Below are positions 43,941 through 51,138 of a stretch of 64,000 nt of DNA, piece by piece. This stretch comes from Paenibacillus lycopersici (GTDB lineage Bacteria > Bacillota > Bacilli > Paenibacillales > Paenibacillaceae): NCBI RefSeq assembly GCF_010119935.1, contig NZ_CP048209.1:2421001-2485000 (forward strand). Reading direction: 5' to 3'. Within the stretch, counting starts at the first letter, position 1, and every line of letters starts with the position of its first letter. Both the position numbers and the translations under genes were made by a program. Under the pieces are notes generated by a model. It did no database searches, was not told the DNA's origin, and saw only the letters and a program-made list of their open reading frames with translations.

Positions 43941-45170
43941 ATGAAGAGATATTGGTTTTCGATTCTGCTGCCGGTCTTTATGGCTGCCGGCATCGGAACG
44001 TATTATGCCGGAGCGTCGAGAGGCTTGCCGGAGTATCGGCTCCAGACGGTTGCGGGCGACGCGAAGGAAGCGGGCAATCTCGTATTCGACGGACAGACCA
44101 GGCCGACTAGCTATGTATATAATAACGTGAGCATCGGCGCGGACGGCACCGAATACGACCGGAATAAATCGATGATCGCGCAAATCCGGGACAACGATCA
44201 TTTCCGGAATCCGGACCTGTCCAAATTGCTGAACGATCATCGCGGATTTATGCGCGGCAAGAATAGCTACAGCGGATTCTACGCGGATCGGGACCGGCTT
44301 GTCTACGCGTTGGCCGAGCAGGGACCGAGAGACGCCGCGACGCATCTGTCACACTATGAGATTTCGATTTATGCGCAGGATTTGAAGACGGGCAAGAACA
44401 AACGCTTCGATGCGATCATGCCGGGCAAGCAGCAGTATTCGTACCTGAACGTTGACGACATTCAGTTCGCCGGCGGCCAATTGAAGCTGCTGGTTACGTT
44501 GTCGACGAAGGTTAACGACCTGAGGAGCGGAAGCCTGATGACGGAAATTCATCTGCTGACGGTCGACCTGGACAAGGAAGGAATCGCGAACGACGAGATG
44601 ATTACGGCGGATGCCGCGAAGGCTGCAGGCAAAGAGGAGCATTACGCGGTATTGGATAACGATATGAATGTCGCATCGCCCTCGGATTACCGAATCCTCG
44701 GCAAGAACACGGTGCTCGTAAGCAAGGACGAGAACGGCAATTGGAACGAGCAGATGCTCGCGACGGACTATTCCGTGCTGGACTATCGTACCGGTAAGCT
44801 TGCGCCCCTTCCCGGAGACGTCAAGACCGACGGCTCGGACGAGCTGCATTTGCTCGGCGGCAAGCTGATGAAGCTGTCCGTCCTGCCTGATCATGCGCAT
44901 GTTCAATTCTACGACTTGGGCAGCGGAGCCGATGCCGGGAAGTATGATATTCCGATGAAGCTTCAGGGCAATGATTCGGTGAACAAATTCGTCTACGGCG
45001 ACCGGCTCTATCTGTTCCATCGCGAGATGGAGAAGAGCGAGGTTCTGATTGCCAATGCGAACGATGGGAAAGTCGTGTATCAAGGCCAGCTTACGGTCGA
45101 CGGCACGGCGGAACAGCAGAAGGAGCACTTGAAAGCGCTCGTCGTGTTCAACTTTTACCTTAAGCAGTAA
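43941..45170 (+). CDS. Exported or membrane-anchored protein of unknown function in the GntR-ABC cassette
   Basis: A 409-aa protein with one N-terminal hydrophobic helix (residues about 5-25) and no lipobox cysteine, followed by a large external domain rich in beta repeats (YVYNNVSIGADGTEYDRN, FADRDRLVYALAEQG-like, DYRILGKNTVLVSKDENG, YGDRLYLFHREMEKSEVLIAN). The spacing of these blades suggests a beta propeller. GGAGGA precedes the ATG, and the gene ends in a strong terminator, so it is the last gene of the cassette. I do not recognise a family; a substrate-capturing or signal-sensing partner for the ABC exporter is one idea. Confidence 0.72.
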   Translation: MKRYWFSILLPVFMAAGIGTYYAGASRGLPEYRLQTVAGDAKEAGNLVFDGQTRPTSYVYNNVSIGADGTEYDRNKSMIAQIRDNDHFRNPDLSKLLNDHRGFMRGKNSYSGFYADRDRLVYALAEQGPRDAATHLSHYEISIYAQDLKTGKNKRFDAIMPGKQQYSYLNVDDIQFAGGQLKLLVTLSTKVNDLRSGSLMTEIHLLTVDLDKEGIANDEMITADAAKAAGKEEHYAVLDNDMNVASPSDYRILGKNTVLVSKDENGNWNEQMLATDYSVLDYRTGKLAPLPGDVKTDGSDELHLLGGKLMKLSVLPDHAHVQFYDLGSGADAGKYDIPMKLQGNDSVNKFVYGDRLYLFHREMEKSEVLIANANDGKVVYQGQLTVDGTAEQQKEHLKALVVFNFYLKQ

Positions 45171-45180
45171 CGCTTCCCGC

Positions 45181-45215
45181 CAAGCCTCCGGACAACTGCC
45201 GGAGGCTTGTTTTTT
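45181..45215 (+). terminator. Rho-independent terminator closing the GntR-ABC cassette
   Basis: CAAGCCTCCGG pairs perfectly with CCGGAGGCTTG, followed by T6. Confidence 0.93.
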
Positions 45216-45282
45216 GCGCCGATTTATGCTTATCCCCGCGGTCATGATCTTCTGCTCCGCCGGGAATAAATTGGGGGTCCGA

Positions 45283-45317
45283 GGAGATACTGAACATTAA
45301 TGTTTCTCCTTGGGAGG
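45283..45317 (+). promoter_or_regulatory. sigG leader with two competing hairpins around the ribosome site
   Basis: GGAGA (45283-45287) plus AACATT can pair with AATGTT plus TCTCC (45305-45309); alternatively TCTCC can pair with the ribosome site GGGAGG (45312-45317). A sigma-F-like -10 (GGGAATAAAT, 45262-45271) lies upstream but I see no good -35. Confidence 0.45.
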
Positions 45318-45325
45318 TAATCACG

Positions 45326-46108
45326 TTGACCCGAAATAAAGTCGAGATCTGTGGAGTGGATACCGCTAAACTGCCCGTCCTCACGAATGCCGAAATGCGC
45401 GAGCTGTTCACGGCATTGCAAACGCAAAACGAATGGGCAGCAAGAGAGAAATTAGTCAATGGCAACTTGAGGCTAGTGCTAAGCGTGATTCAACGGTTTA
45501 ACAATCGCGGGGAATTCGTCGACGATCTCTTCCAAGTCGGCTGCATCGGCCTCATGAAAGCAATCGACAATTTCGATCTCAGCCAGAATGTGAAGTTTTC
45601 AACCTATGCGGTTCCGATGATTATCGGCGAGATCCGCCGTTACCTCCGGGATAACAACCCGATCCGCGTCTCCCGCAGCCTGCGCGATATCGCGTACAAG
45701 GCGCTGCAGGTTCGGGACAGCCTGACGAACAAAAATTCGCGGGAGCCGACGATTTTCGAAATCTCCGAGGCGCTGAACGTGCCGAAGGAGGACGTCGTCT
45801 TCGCGCTCGATGCCATTCAAGATCCGGTTTCGCTGTTCGAGCCGATCTATCACGACGGCGGCGATCCGATCTACGTCATGGATCAAATCAGCGACGACAA
45901 GAACAAGGACGTCTCCTGGATCGAGGAAATCGCCCTCCGGGAAGCGATGCACAAATTGAACGAACGCGAGAAAATGATTCTCTCCATGCGTTTCTTCGAA
46001 GGCAAGACGCAAATGGAGGTCGCCGACGAAATCGGCATCTCGCAAGCGCAAGTGTCCCGGCTCGAGAAATCGGCCATTCAGCAAATGCAGAAGCACGTCA
46101 AAACCTGA
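45326..46108 (+). CDS. sigG: RNA polymerase sporulation sigma factor SigG
   Basis: A 260-aa sigma factor that drives late forespore genes. It opens with TRNKVEICGVDTAKLPVL, nearly identical to Bacillus SigG, and has region 2 (LVNGNLRLVLSVIQRFNNRGE, FQVGCIGLMKAIDNFD), region 3 and region 4 (KTQMEVADEIGISQAQVSRLEKSAI). The start is TTG 45326 with GGGAGGT 8 bases upstream. In B. subtilis sigG directly follows sigE; here 6.4 kb separates them. Confidence 0.97.
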   Translation: MTRNKVEICGVDTAKLPVLTNAEMRELFTALQTQNEWAAREKLVNGNLRLVLSVIQRFNNRGEFVDDLFQVGCIGLMKAIDNFDLSQNVKFSTYAVPMIIGEIRRYLRDNNPIRVSRSLRDIAYKALQVRDSLTNKNSREPTIFEISEALNVPKEDVVFALDAIQDPVSLFEPIYHDGGDPIYVMDQISDDKNKDVSWIEEIALREAMHKLNEREKMILSMRFFEGKTQMEVADEIGISQAQVSRLEKSAIQQMQKHVKT

Positions 46109-46127
46109 TCTCCTGCAATCAAACCTT

Positions 46128-46151
46128 AACGGCGCCCCCGCGCCGTTTTTT
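46128..46151 (+). terminator. Rho-independent terminator after sigG
   Basis: AACGGCGC pairs with GCGCCGTT around CCCC, followed by T-run. Confidence 0.9.
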
Positions 46152-46196
46152 CATGTCTTCAGACACGGCGGAGCGGGATAATTCCTGCCAAGCAGG

Positions 46197-46224
46197 ACAT
46201 TTTGCCCATTCCGCACATATAGTA
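46197..46224 (+). promoter_or_regulatory. Candidate sporulation promoter before ylmC
   Basis: CATATAGTA at 46216-46224 fits the sigma-K -10 (CATAnnnTA) and nearly the sigma-E -10; AC at 46197 is 17 bases upstream. A GC-rich stem-loop (46241-46290) follows in the leader. Weak evidence. Confidence 0.3.
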
Positions 46225-46335
46225 TCTATAGACCTGTTTGGGCGGAGCGGCCGGCGTTCGAAGCGCGGGCTTCGCGTTCGGCCTTCCGCCAGCTGAATGA
46301 GGATCAGTCTTCCCGGAAGCGTGGTGAGCGGTAAA

Positions 46336-46611
46336 ATGAAAATTTCCGATTTCCAAACGAAGGATGTCATCAATATCGTCGACGGCCGCAAGCTGGGGCA
46401 AATCAGCGACCTGGAGCTTGATTTGCGCCAAGGCCGGATCGATTCCATCGTCGTTCCGAGCCATTCCCGGTTCTTCGGCATGTTCGGAAGCGGGACGGAT
46501 GTCGTGATTCCATGGCGGAATATCGTGAAGATCGGTACGGACGTCGTGCTCGTCCGGATCGATGACGCGAAAGTATACCGGGTGGAGGAGGACGACGTCG
46601 GCGTCCGCTAG
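46336..46611 (+). CDS. ylmC: YlmC/YmxH family PRC-barrel sporulation protein
   Basis: A 91-aa protein folded as one PRC barrel: MKISDFQTKDVINIVDGRKLG, ISDLELDLRQGRIDSIVVP, DVVIPWRNIVKIGTDVVLVR. YlmC/YmxH proteins follow sigG in Bacilli and are linked to sporulation, with no known biochemical role. ATG 46336 follows GGTGAG by about 10 bases; a 13-codon upstream extension begins inside the stem-loop. Confidence 0.87.
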   Translation: MKISDFQTKDVINIVDGRKLGQISDLELDLRQGRIDSIVVPSHSRFFGMFGSGTDVVIPWRNIVKIGTDVVLVRIDDAKVYRVEEDDVGVR

Positions 46612-46710
46612 ACCGGTTTGCCGGCCGCTTGCTTGCGGGACTCATGCGCCGCATACGCTCGCAAGGATAGCGGCCGGCATGGTACACTATAGGCAGAGGT
46701 GAGCCGATAC

Positions 46711-47559
46711 ATGGAACCATTTGTCCAACGACATGAACCTGAACTTGAAGCGAAGGGGCCTTCGCTTTTTTTATTGCGCCCGTGGACGGAGCGTTATCCC
46801 GGGATGACGGCCGGGTTTACCGGCAGGGAGGGCGGCTGCAGCGAAGCGCCGTGGGGAACGCTCAACTGCGGCCTGCACGTCGGCGACGCGAATGAGGACG
46901 TCGTCCGCAACCGCAGGCGGATCGCCGAGGCGCTCGGCTGGCCGTTCGAGGCGTGGACCTGCGCCGAGCAGGTGCACGGCGACCGCGTAACGGTCGTCGG
47001 CGCGGAGGACCGCGGCAAGGGCCGGGAAAGCCGCGGCTCGTCCGTCGGCGACGCCGATGCGATGATCACGACGGAGCGCAACGTGCTGCTGACGTCGTTC
47101 TACGCGGACTGCGTGCCGCTCTATTTCTTCGATCCGGCGAAGGGCGCCGTCGGGCTCGCGCACGCGGGGTGGAAAGGGACCGTCCTGGAGATCGCCCGCA
47201 AGACGGTCGAGGCGATGGCCGTCAGCTTCGGCTGCAAGCCGTCGGATATGCATGCGTCGATCGGGCCGTCGATCGGCCTCTGCTGCTACGAAGTGAATGA
47301 AGTCGTGCTGGAGCGGGTAATTCCTCTTATCCGGGACATGCGGCTTGACGAGAGCGGCCTCGCCGTCCCGACCGGCGAAGGCAGGGCCAGGATAAACTTG
47401 AAAGAATTGAACCGACAGATTATGATAAAAGCAGGAATTTTGCCGAGCCGTATCGAATGTTCAGAATGGTGTACCGGCTGCTCGACCAGCCTGTTCTTCT
47501 CCCACCGGATGGAGGGCGGGGCTACGGGCAGAATGGTCAGCTGGATCGGCATAAGGTGA
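46711..47559 (+). CDS. ylmD: Polyphenol oxidase / purine nucleoside-type laccase-domain protein (PgeF, YlmD)
   Basis: A 282-aa protein of the laccase-domain (YfiH/YlmD) family. It has TAGFTGREGGCSEAPWGTLNCGLHVGD, the metal-ligand region EQVHG, DADAMITTERNVLLTSFYADCVPLYF, AHAGWKGT and a late CTGC. Members handle purine nucleosides or repair peptidoglycan precursors with wrong amino acids. Start ATG 46711 follows GAGGTGAG; GTG 46699 is within that site. Order sigG-ylmC-ylmD is as in B. subtilis. Confidence 0.92.
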   Translation: MEPFVQRHEPELEAKGPSLFLLRPWTERYPGMTAGFTGREGGCSEAPWGTLNCGLHVGDANEDVVRNRRRIAEALGWPFEAWTCAEQVHGDRVTVVGAEDRGKGRESRGSSVGDADAMITTERNVLLTSFYADCVPLYFFDPAKGAVGLAHAGWKGTVLEIARKTVEAMAVSFGCKPSDMHASIGPSIGLCCYEVNEVVLERVIPLIRDMRLDESGLAVPTGEGRARINLKELNRQIMIKAGILPSRIECSEWCTGCSTSLFFSHRMEGGATGRMVSWIGIR

Positions 47560-47674
47560 AACGGCCGTCGCCGTCCACATGGCGGCGCCGTAAGTTTCAT
47601 ACCGGCGAGTGATAAGCGGTTATATGGAGAAGCTTGTACTCCCGTGTATGGCAAGCGAAGGAGATTCGAACGCG

Positions 47675-48397
47675 GTGACCTTGGAACAACGGATGGAAGA
47701 AGTAGAGCGGCGCCTTGCGGATGCATGCGCCAGAAGCGGCCGGAACCGGTCGGACATCGGGCTCATCGCGGTCACGAAATATGTCGGCATCGAGCAGACG
47801 CAGAACGTGCTGCGCCACGGGCTGACGCACATGGGCGAGAACCGCTGGCAGGACGCCGCTGACAAGTGGAACGCGATCACGGGCAGCGGCTGGGACCGCA
47901 GCCTGGAACAAGCGCCTGCGGGACAAGCCGTCTGGCATTTTATCGGATCGCTGCAGACGAACAAGGTGAAGGACGTCATCGGGAAATTTACATATATTCA
48001 TTCGCTGGACCGGTTGTCGCTGGCGCAAGCGATCGAACGCAGAGCCGAGCAGCTCGGCCTTGTCGTTCCCTGCTTCCTGCAGGTGAACGTATCGGGAGAA
48101 GCGAGCAAGCACGGACTCGCGCCGGAAGCGCTCGTGCCGTTCGCGGCGGAATTGTCGGCACTCCGCCATATCAAGCCCGTCGGCTTGATGACGATGGCGC
48201 CGATCGATGCCGAAGGCGAGCAGACGCGTCCCGTGTTTCGCGGACTGCGCGAGCTGCGCGACGAACTGAACGGCAAAGCCGTCCTGCCCGAGCCTGTCGC
48301 GGGCTTATCGATGGGCATGTCGGGAGATTTCGAAATCGCCGTCGAGGAAGGAGCCACCTGGCTCAGACTCGGAACCGTACTGGTAGGCAAGAGCTGA
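47675..48397 (+). CDS. ylmE: YggS/YlmE-family PLP homeostasis protein
   Basis: A 240-aa PLP-binding protein (PLPBP, fold type III): the lysine is in LIAVTKYVG, followed by [26 protein letters not shown] and the C-terminal [24 protein letters not shown]. It buffers pyridoxal phosphate and lacks known catalytic activity. GTG 47675 was chosen because AAGGAGA lies about 10 bases upstream; the upstream GTG 47609 extension lacks support. Confidence 0.92.
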   Translation: MTLEQRMEEVERRLADACARSGRNRSDIGLIAVTKYVGIEQTQNVLRHGLTHMGENRWQDAADKWNAITGSGWDRSLEQAPAGQAVWHFIGSLQTNKVKDVIGKFTYIHSLDRLSLAQAIERRAEQLGLVVPCFLQVNVSGEASKHGLAPEALVPFAAELSALRHIKPVGLMTMAPIDAEGEQTRPVFRGLRELRDELNGKAVLPEPVAGLSMGMSGDFEIAVEEGATWLRLGTVLVGKS

Positions 48398-48458
48398 TTG
48401 CGGCCGAGATACGCCGCAAGGCAAGGGATGCTATCATAAACGAAAGAAGGCGATACGC

Positions 48459-48908
48459 ATGATGAACAAGTTCATGAGTTTTCTCGGGCTGCAAGAGGAG
48501 GAAGAAGTCGTCGAGCGCGAACGCGTCGATGCGCATGACGAGCAAGAAGTTGAAACTTCTCCCTTCGAAGCACGTAAACCTTCTTCGAAGGGCAACAACA
48601 ATATCGTCAGCATTCATTCGCAGAAGCAAGTTCGCGTCATCCTGAACGAGCCGCGTTCCTATGAAGAGGCGCAGGAGATTGCGGACCATCTCCGGTCCCG
48701 CCGGTCGGTCGTCGTCAACTTGCAGCGCGTGCGCTCGGACCAGGCCGTGAGGATCGTAGATTTCCTCAGCGGCACGATCTATGCCCTGAACGGGGGCATC
48801 TCGAAGCTGGGTCCTAATATATTTCTATGCACGCCGGATACGGTTGAAATTCAAGGCGCGATTACAGAAATGCTGACAGAGGAGCAAGAATACAAAAAAA
48901 TGAGGTGA
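48459..48908 (+). CDS. sepF: Cell division protein SepF
   Basis: A 149-aa protein: an N-terminal amphipathic membrane-binding helix ([11 protein letters not shown]), a charged linker, and the SepF core ([52 protein letters not shown]). SepF polymerises on the membrane and tethers FtsZ. GAAAGAAGGCG precedes the ATG. Position ylmE-sepF-ylmG is conserved. Confidence 0.95.
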   Translation: MMNKFMSFLGLQEEEEVVERERVDAHDEQEVETSPFEARKPSSKGNNNIVSIHSQKQVRVILNEPRSYEEAQEIADHLRSRRSVVVNLQRVRSDQAVRIVDFLSGTIYALNGGISKLGPNIFLCTPDTVEIQGAITEMLTEEQEYKKMR

Positions 48909-48915
48909 TCGTGCG

Positions 48916-49179
48916 TTGCGTGCTGAAAATTTAATAATGGATCTCGCTAGTATTTACCAGTATATGATAATCGCGTACGTGCTGCTTTCGTGGCTGCCCG
49001 GACTGCGCGACAGCTTTATCGGCGAACTTCTCGGCAAGCTGGTCGAACCTTATCTGGCGCCGTTCCGCAGGTTCATCCCGGCCATCGGCGGCGTGATCGA
49101 TATTTCGCCGATCGTGGCGCTCTTCGCTCTTCGCTTCGTCGCCCGCGGCTTGGTCGCGATCGTAGAGATGTTCGTATGA
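48916..49179 (+). CDS. ylmG: YggT-family membrane protein YlmG
   Basis: An 87-aa protein with two membrane helices and the YggT signature (YVLLSWLPG, LVEPYLAPFRRFIP, GGVIDISPIVALFALRF). Related proteins affect nucleoid or division placement. Start TTG 48916 with GAGGTGAT about 6 bases upstream; stop overlaps the ylmH start (ATGA). Confidence 0.9.
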   Translation: MRAENLIMDLASIYQYMIIAYVLLSWLPGLRDSFIGELLGKLVEPYLAPFRRFIPAIGGVIDISPIVALFALRFVARGLVAIVEMFV

Positions 49180-49958
49180 AGAACGACATTCACGTCCATT
49201 TCCATCCTGACGAGCGGCCGTTCGTGGACCGCGCGTCGGAATGGATCGACCGTGCCGCTTACGCGCACGAAATGAAGCTGACGGACTTCCTTGATCCCCG
49301 GCAGGCCGAGATCGTCGTATCCCTCGCGAACCGCAGCCCGGATGCGCAAGTCCGGCTGTTCGGCGGTTATGAGGAAGCGGAGCGGGCAAGGGCGATCATC
49401 GCGCCGGATTACCGGCAGCTGGACGACGAGCCGGCCCGCATCGCGCTGATCGAAGTGACCGGCGGCACGCAAGGGCATTTGGAGCTTGAGCATGGCGATT
49501 ACCTGGGCGCGCTGCTGGGACTCGGCATCAAGCGGGACCGGATCGGCGATCTTCATGTGCATGAGGATCGCTGCCATTGTCTCGTCGCCGAGGAGATCGC
49601 CGATTATATCAACATCCACTTGCGCCAAGTCCACCGCGTTCATGTCCTTACGGAAATTCTTCCGTTGGAGCAGCTGCGTCCCGCCGTTCCGGCGATGGAG
49701 GAGATGAACCTGTCGGTGGCTTCTTTGCGTCTGGACGGCATCGCGAGCGACGTGCACCGCATCAGCCGGACGAAGATCGTCGATCCGATCCGGGCCGGAA
49801 GATGCCGCATTAACTGGAAGGTCGAAGAGGATCCTTCCGCGCCGCTTAAGGAAGGCGACGTCGTATCCATGCAGGGGCTCGGGCGATTCAAGGTGCTTGC
49901 CGTCGACGGCGTTACGAAAAAAGGCAGGATGCGCGTCCGAATCGGTAAAATTATCTAG
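49176..49958 (+). CDS. ylmH: S4-domain RNA-binding protein YlmH
   Basis: A 260-aa protein: an N-terminal part (FHPDERPFVDRASEWIDRA), a middle domain with the YlmH hallmark HGDYLGALLGLGIKRDRIGD, and a C-terminal S4 RNA-binding domain (LRLDGIASDVHRISRTKI ... INWKVEEDPSAPLKEGDVVSMQGLGRFKV). In B. subtilis YlmH binds RNA or ribosomes and helps rescue stalled translation. ATG overlaps the ylmG stop. Confidence 0.92.
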   Translation: MKNDIHVHFHPDERPFVDRASEWIDRAAYAHEMKLTDFLDPRQAEIVVSLANRSPDAQVRLFGGYEEAERARAIIAPDYRQLDDEPARIALIEVTGGTQGHLELEHGDYLGALLGLGIKRDRIGDLHVHEDRCHCLVAEEIADYINIHLRQVHRVHVLTEILPLEQLRPAVPAMEEMNLSVASLRLDGIASDVHRISRTKIVDPIRAGRCRINWKVEEDPSAPLKEGDVVSMQGLGRFKVLAVDGVTKKGRMRVRIGKII

Positions 49959-50051
49959 CCCTTTGCAGGAATATGGCTTCATCTGTCGAATTCAGAATGA
50001 ACAATAGGGTGATCCGCCCGTGAGACTTGTAAACATTCAGGAGGTGCGCCA

Positions 50052-50543
50052 ATGCCGTTAACGCCATTGGACATACATAACAAGGAATTTGGCAGACGAC
50101 TTCGCGGGTATGATGAAGATGAAGTGAACGAGTTCCTCGATCAGGTCATTAAAGACTACGAAGCGCTCATTCGCGAGAACAAGGAGATCCAGAACCAGGC
50201 GCTGGCTCTTCAGGAGAAGCTGAACCACTTCGCGAATATCGAAGAGACGCTCAGCAAGACGATCATCGTGGCGCAGGAAGCGGCCGATGAAGTCCGCAAC
50301 AACGCCAAGAAGGAAGCGCAGCTGATCGTGAAGGAAGCGGAGAAGAACGCGGATCGGATCATTAACGATTCGCTCAATAAATCCCGCAAAGTCGCGCTTG
50401 AAGTCGAAGAGCTGAAGAAGCAGGCTTCCATCTACCGGGCCCGGTTCCGGACGCTCGTGGAAGCGCAGCTGGAATTGCTTTCGCAAGAAGGCTGGGATAC
50501 CCTGGAAGGCCCGCCTGCGGTCGCCAGCGACGTTCGCAATTAA
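50052..50543 (+). CDS. divIVA: Cell-cycle protein DivIVA
   Basis: A 163-aa coiled-coil protein. The conserved membrane-binding head LTPLDIHNKEFGRRLRGYDEDEVNEFLD is followed by coiled-coil heptads (about residues 25-140). DivIVA gathers at curved membrane near the septum and poles and places Min proteins and chromosome origins. AGGAGGTG lies 6 bases before the ATG. The next gene's promoter begins 16 bases after its stop. Confidence 0.97.
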   Translation: MPLTPLDIHNKEFGRRLRGYDEDEVNEFLDQVIKDYEALIRENKEIQNQALALQEKLNHFANIEETLSKTIIVAQEAADEVRNNAKKEAQLIVKEAEKNADRIINDSLNKSRKVALEVEELKKQASIYRARFRTLVEAQLELLSQEGWDTLEGPPAVASDVRN

Positions 50544-50558
50544 TTGGGCTCGGCCGGT

Positions 50559-50587
50559 TTGACAAATGTTTGGATATGACGTATAAA
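50559..50587 (+). promoter_or_regulatory. Sigma-A promoter of ileS
   Basis: TTGACA (50559-50564) and TATAAA (50582-50587) with a 17-base spacer, just past divIVA. Confidence 0.85.
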
Positions 50588-50594
50588 TGGTAAT

Positions 50595-51108
50595 AATGCT
50601 AGTAAGCATACAAACATTTCGTTGACGAGAACGAGTACGCAGTGGAATGCTCCCCAGAGAGCCGGCGGTTGCTGAGAGCCGGCGTGCGGACGATTGCGGA
50701 ATATCCTCTCCGAGAAGCGATGCAGAACCTTGCAGGAAGCATGCCCGAGCATGCCGGACGCAGGCCCGAGTAGTGAACGCAGTTCATGACAAGGGCGAAC
50801 GAAGTTCGCGGCCAGGGCGGTTATTCGCAAGCAGTAAGCATCGTCGGATTTCCACCGTTACGAGGAACGCGGATGGCAGTAGCGCATCCGTGACGAAGGT
50901 GCCGGTTCAAGCGGCATACCCGAGCAGCTGGAAGCAAGCCCGCGCGGCGAACGACGTTCGCGTGCAGGGTCGGTGAAGCTGATGATCAGGGTTGCACGGC
51001 GCCGTGTTTGCTCTCTTGCATTACGGGAGACGCACGGCTCGAACGAATCGGAACAAGGGTGGTAACGCGAGCCGAGTCTCGTCCCTTTACAGGGGCGGGG
51101 CTTTTTTT
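50595..51108 (+). promoter_or_regulatory. Isoleucine T-box leader of ileS, unusually long
   Basis: Stem I has the specifier ATC (Ile) at 50703-50705, in GGAATATCCTCTC. The T-box AAGGGTGGTAACGCGAG is at 51055-51071, followed by the terminator at 51075-51108. Uncharged tRNA-Ile would favour the antiterminator and read-through to ileS. From promoter to terminator is over 500 bases, about 200 more than usual. The extra part (about 50770-50970) holds three short hairpins with GAAC-N3-GTTC. Confidence 0.88.
51075..51108 (+). terminator. T-box-controlled intrinsic terminator
   Basis: AGTCTCGTCCCT pairs with AGGGGCGGGGCT (several G-T pairs) around TTAC, followed by T7. It follows the T-box sequence directly. 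Confidence 0.88.
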
Positions 51109-51138
51109 ATTTCCAGAAGAAGAAAGGACGGGGCGCAG

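Noticed and set aside
50544..51138. Small genes in the divIVA-ileS gap
   Set aside because: The region is explained by the T-box leader; open frames here have no ribosome sites and cross its stems.
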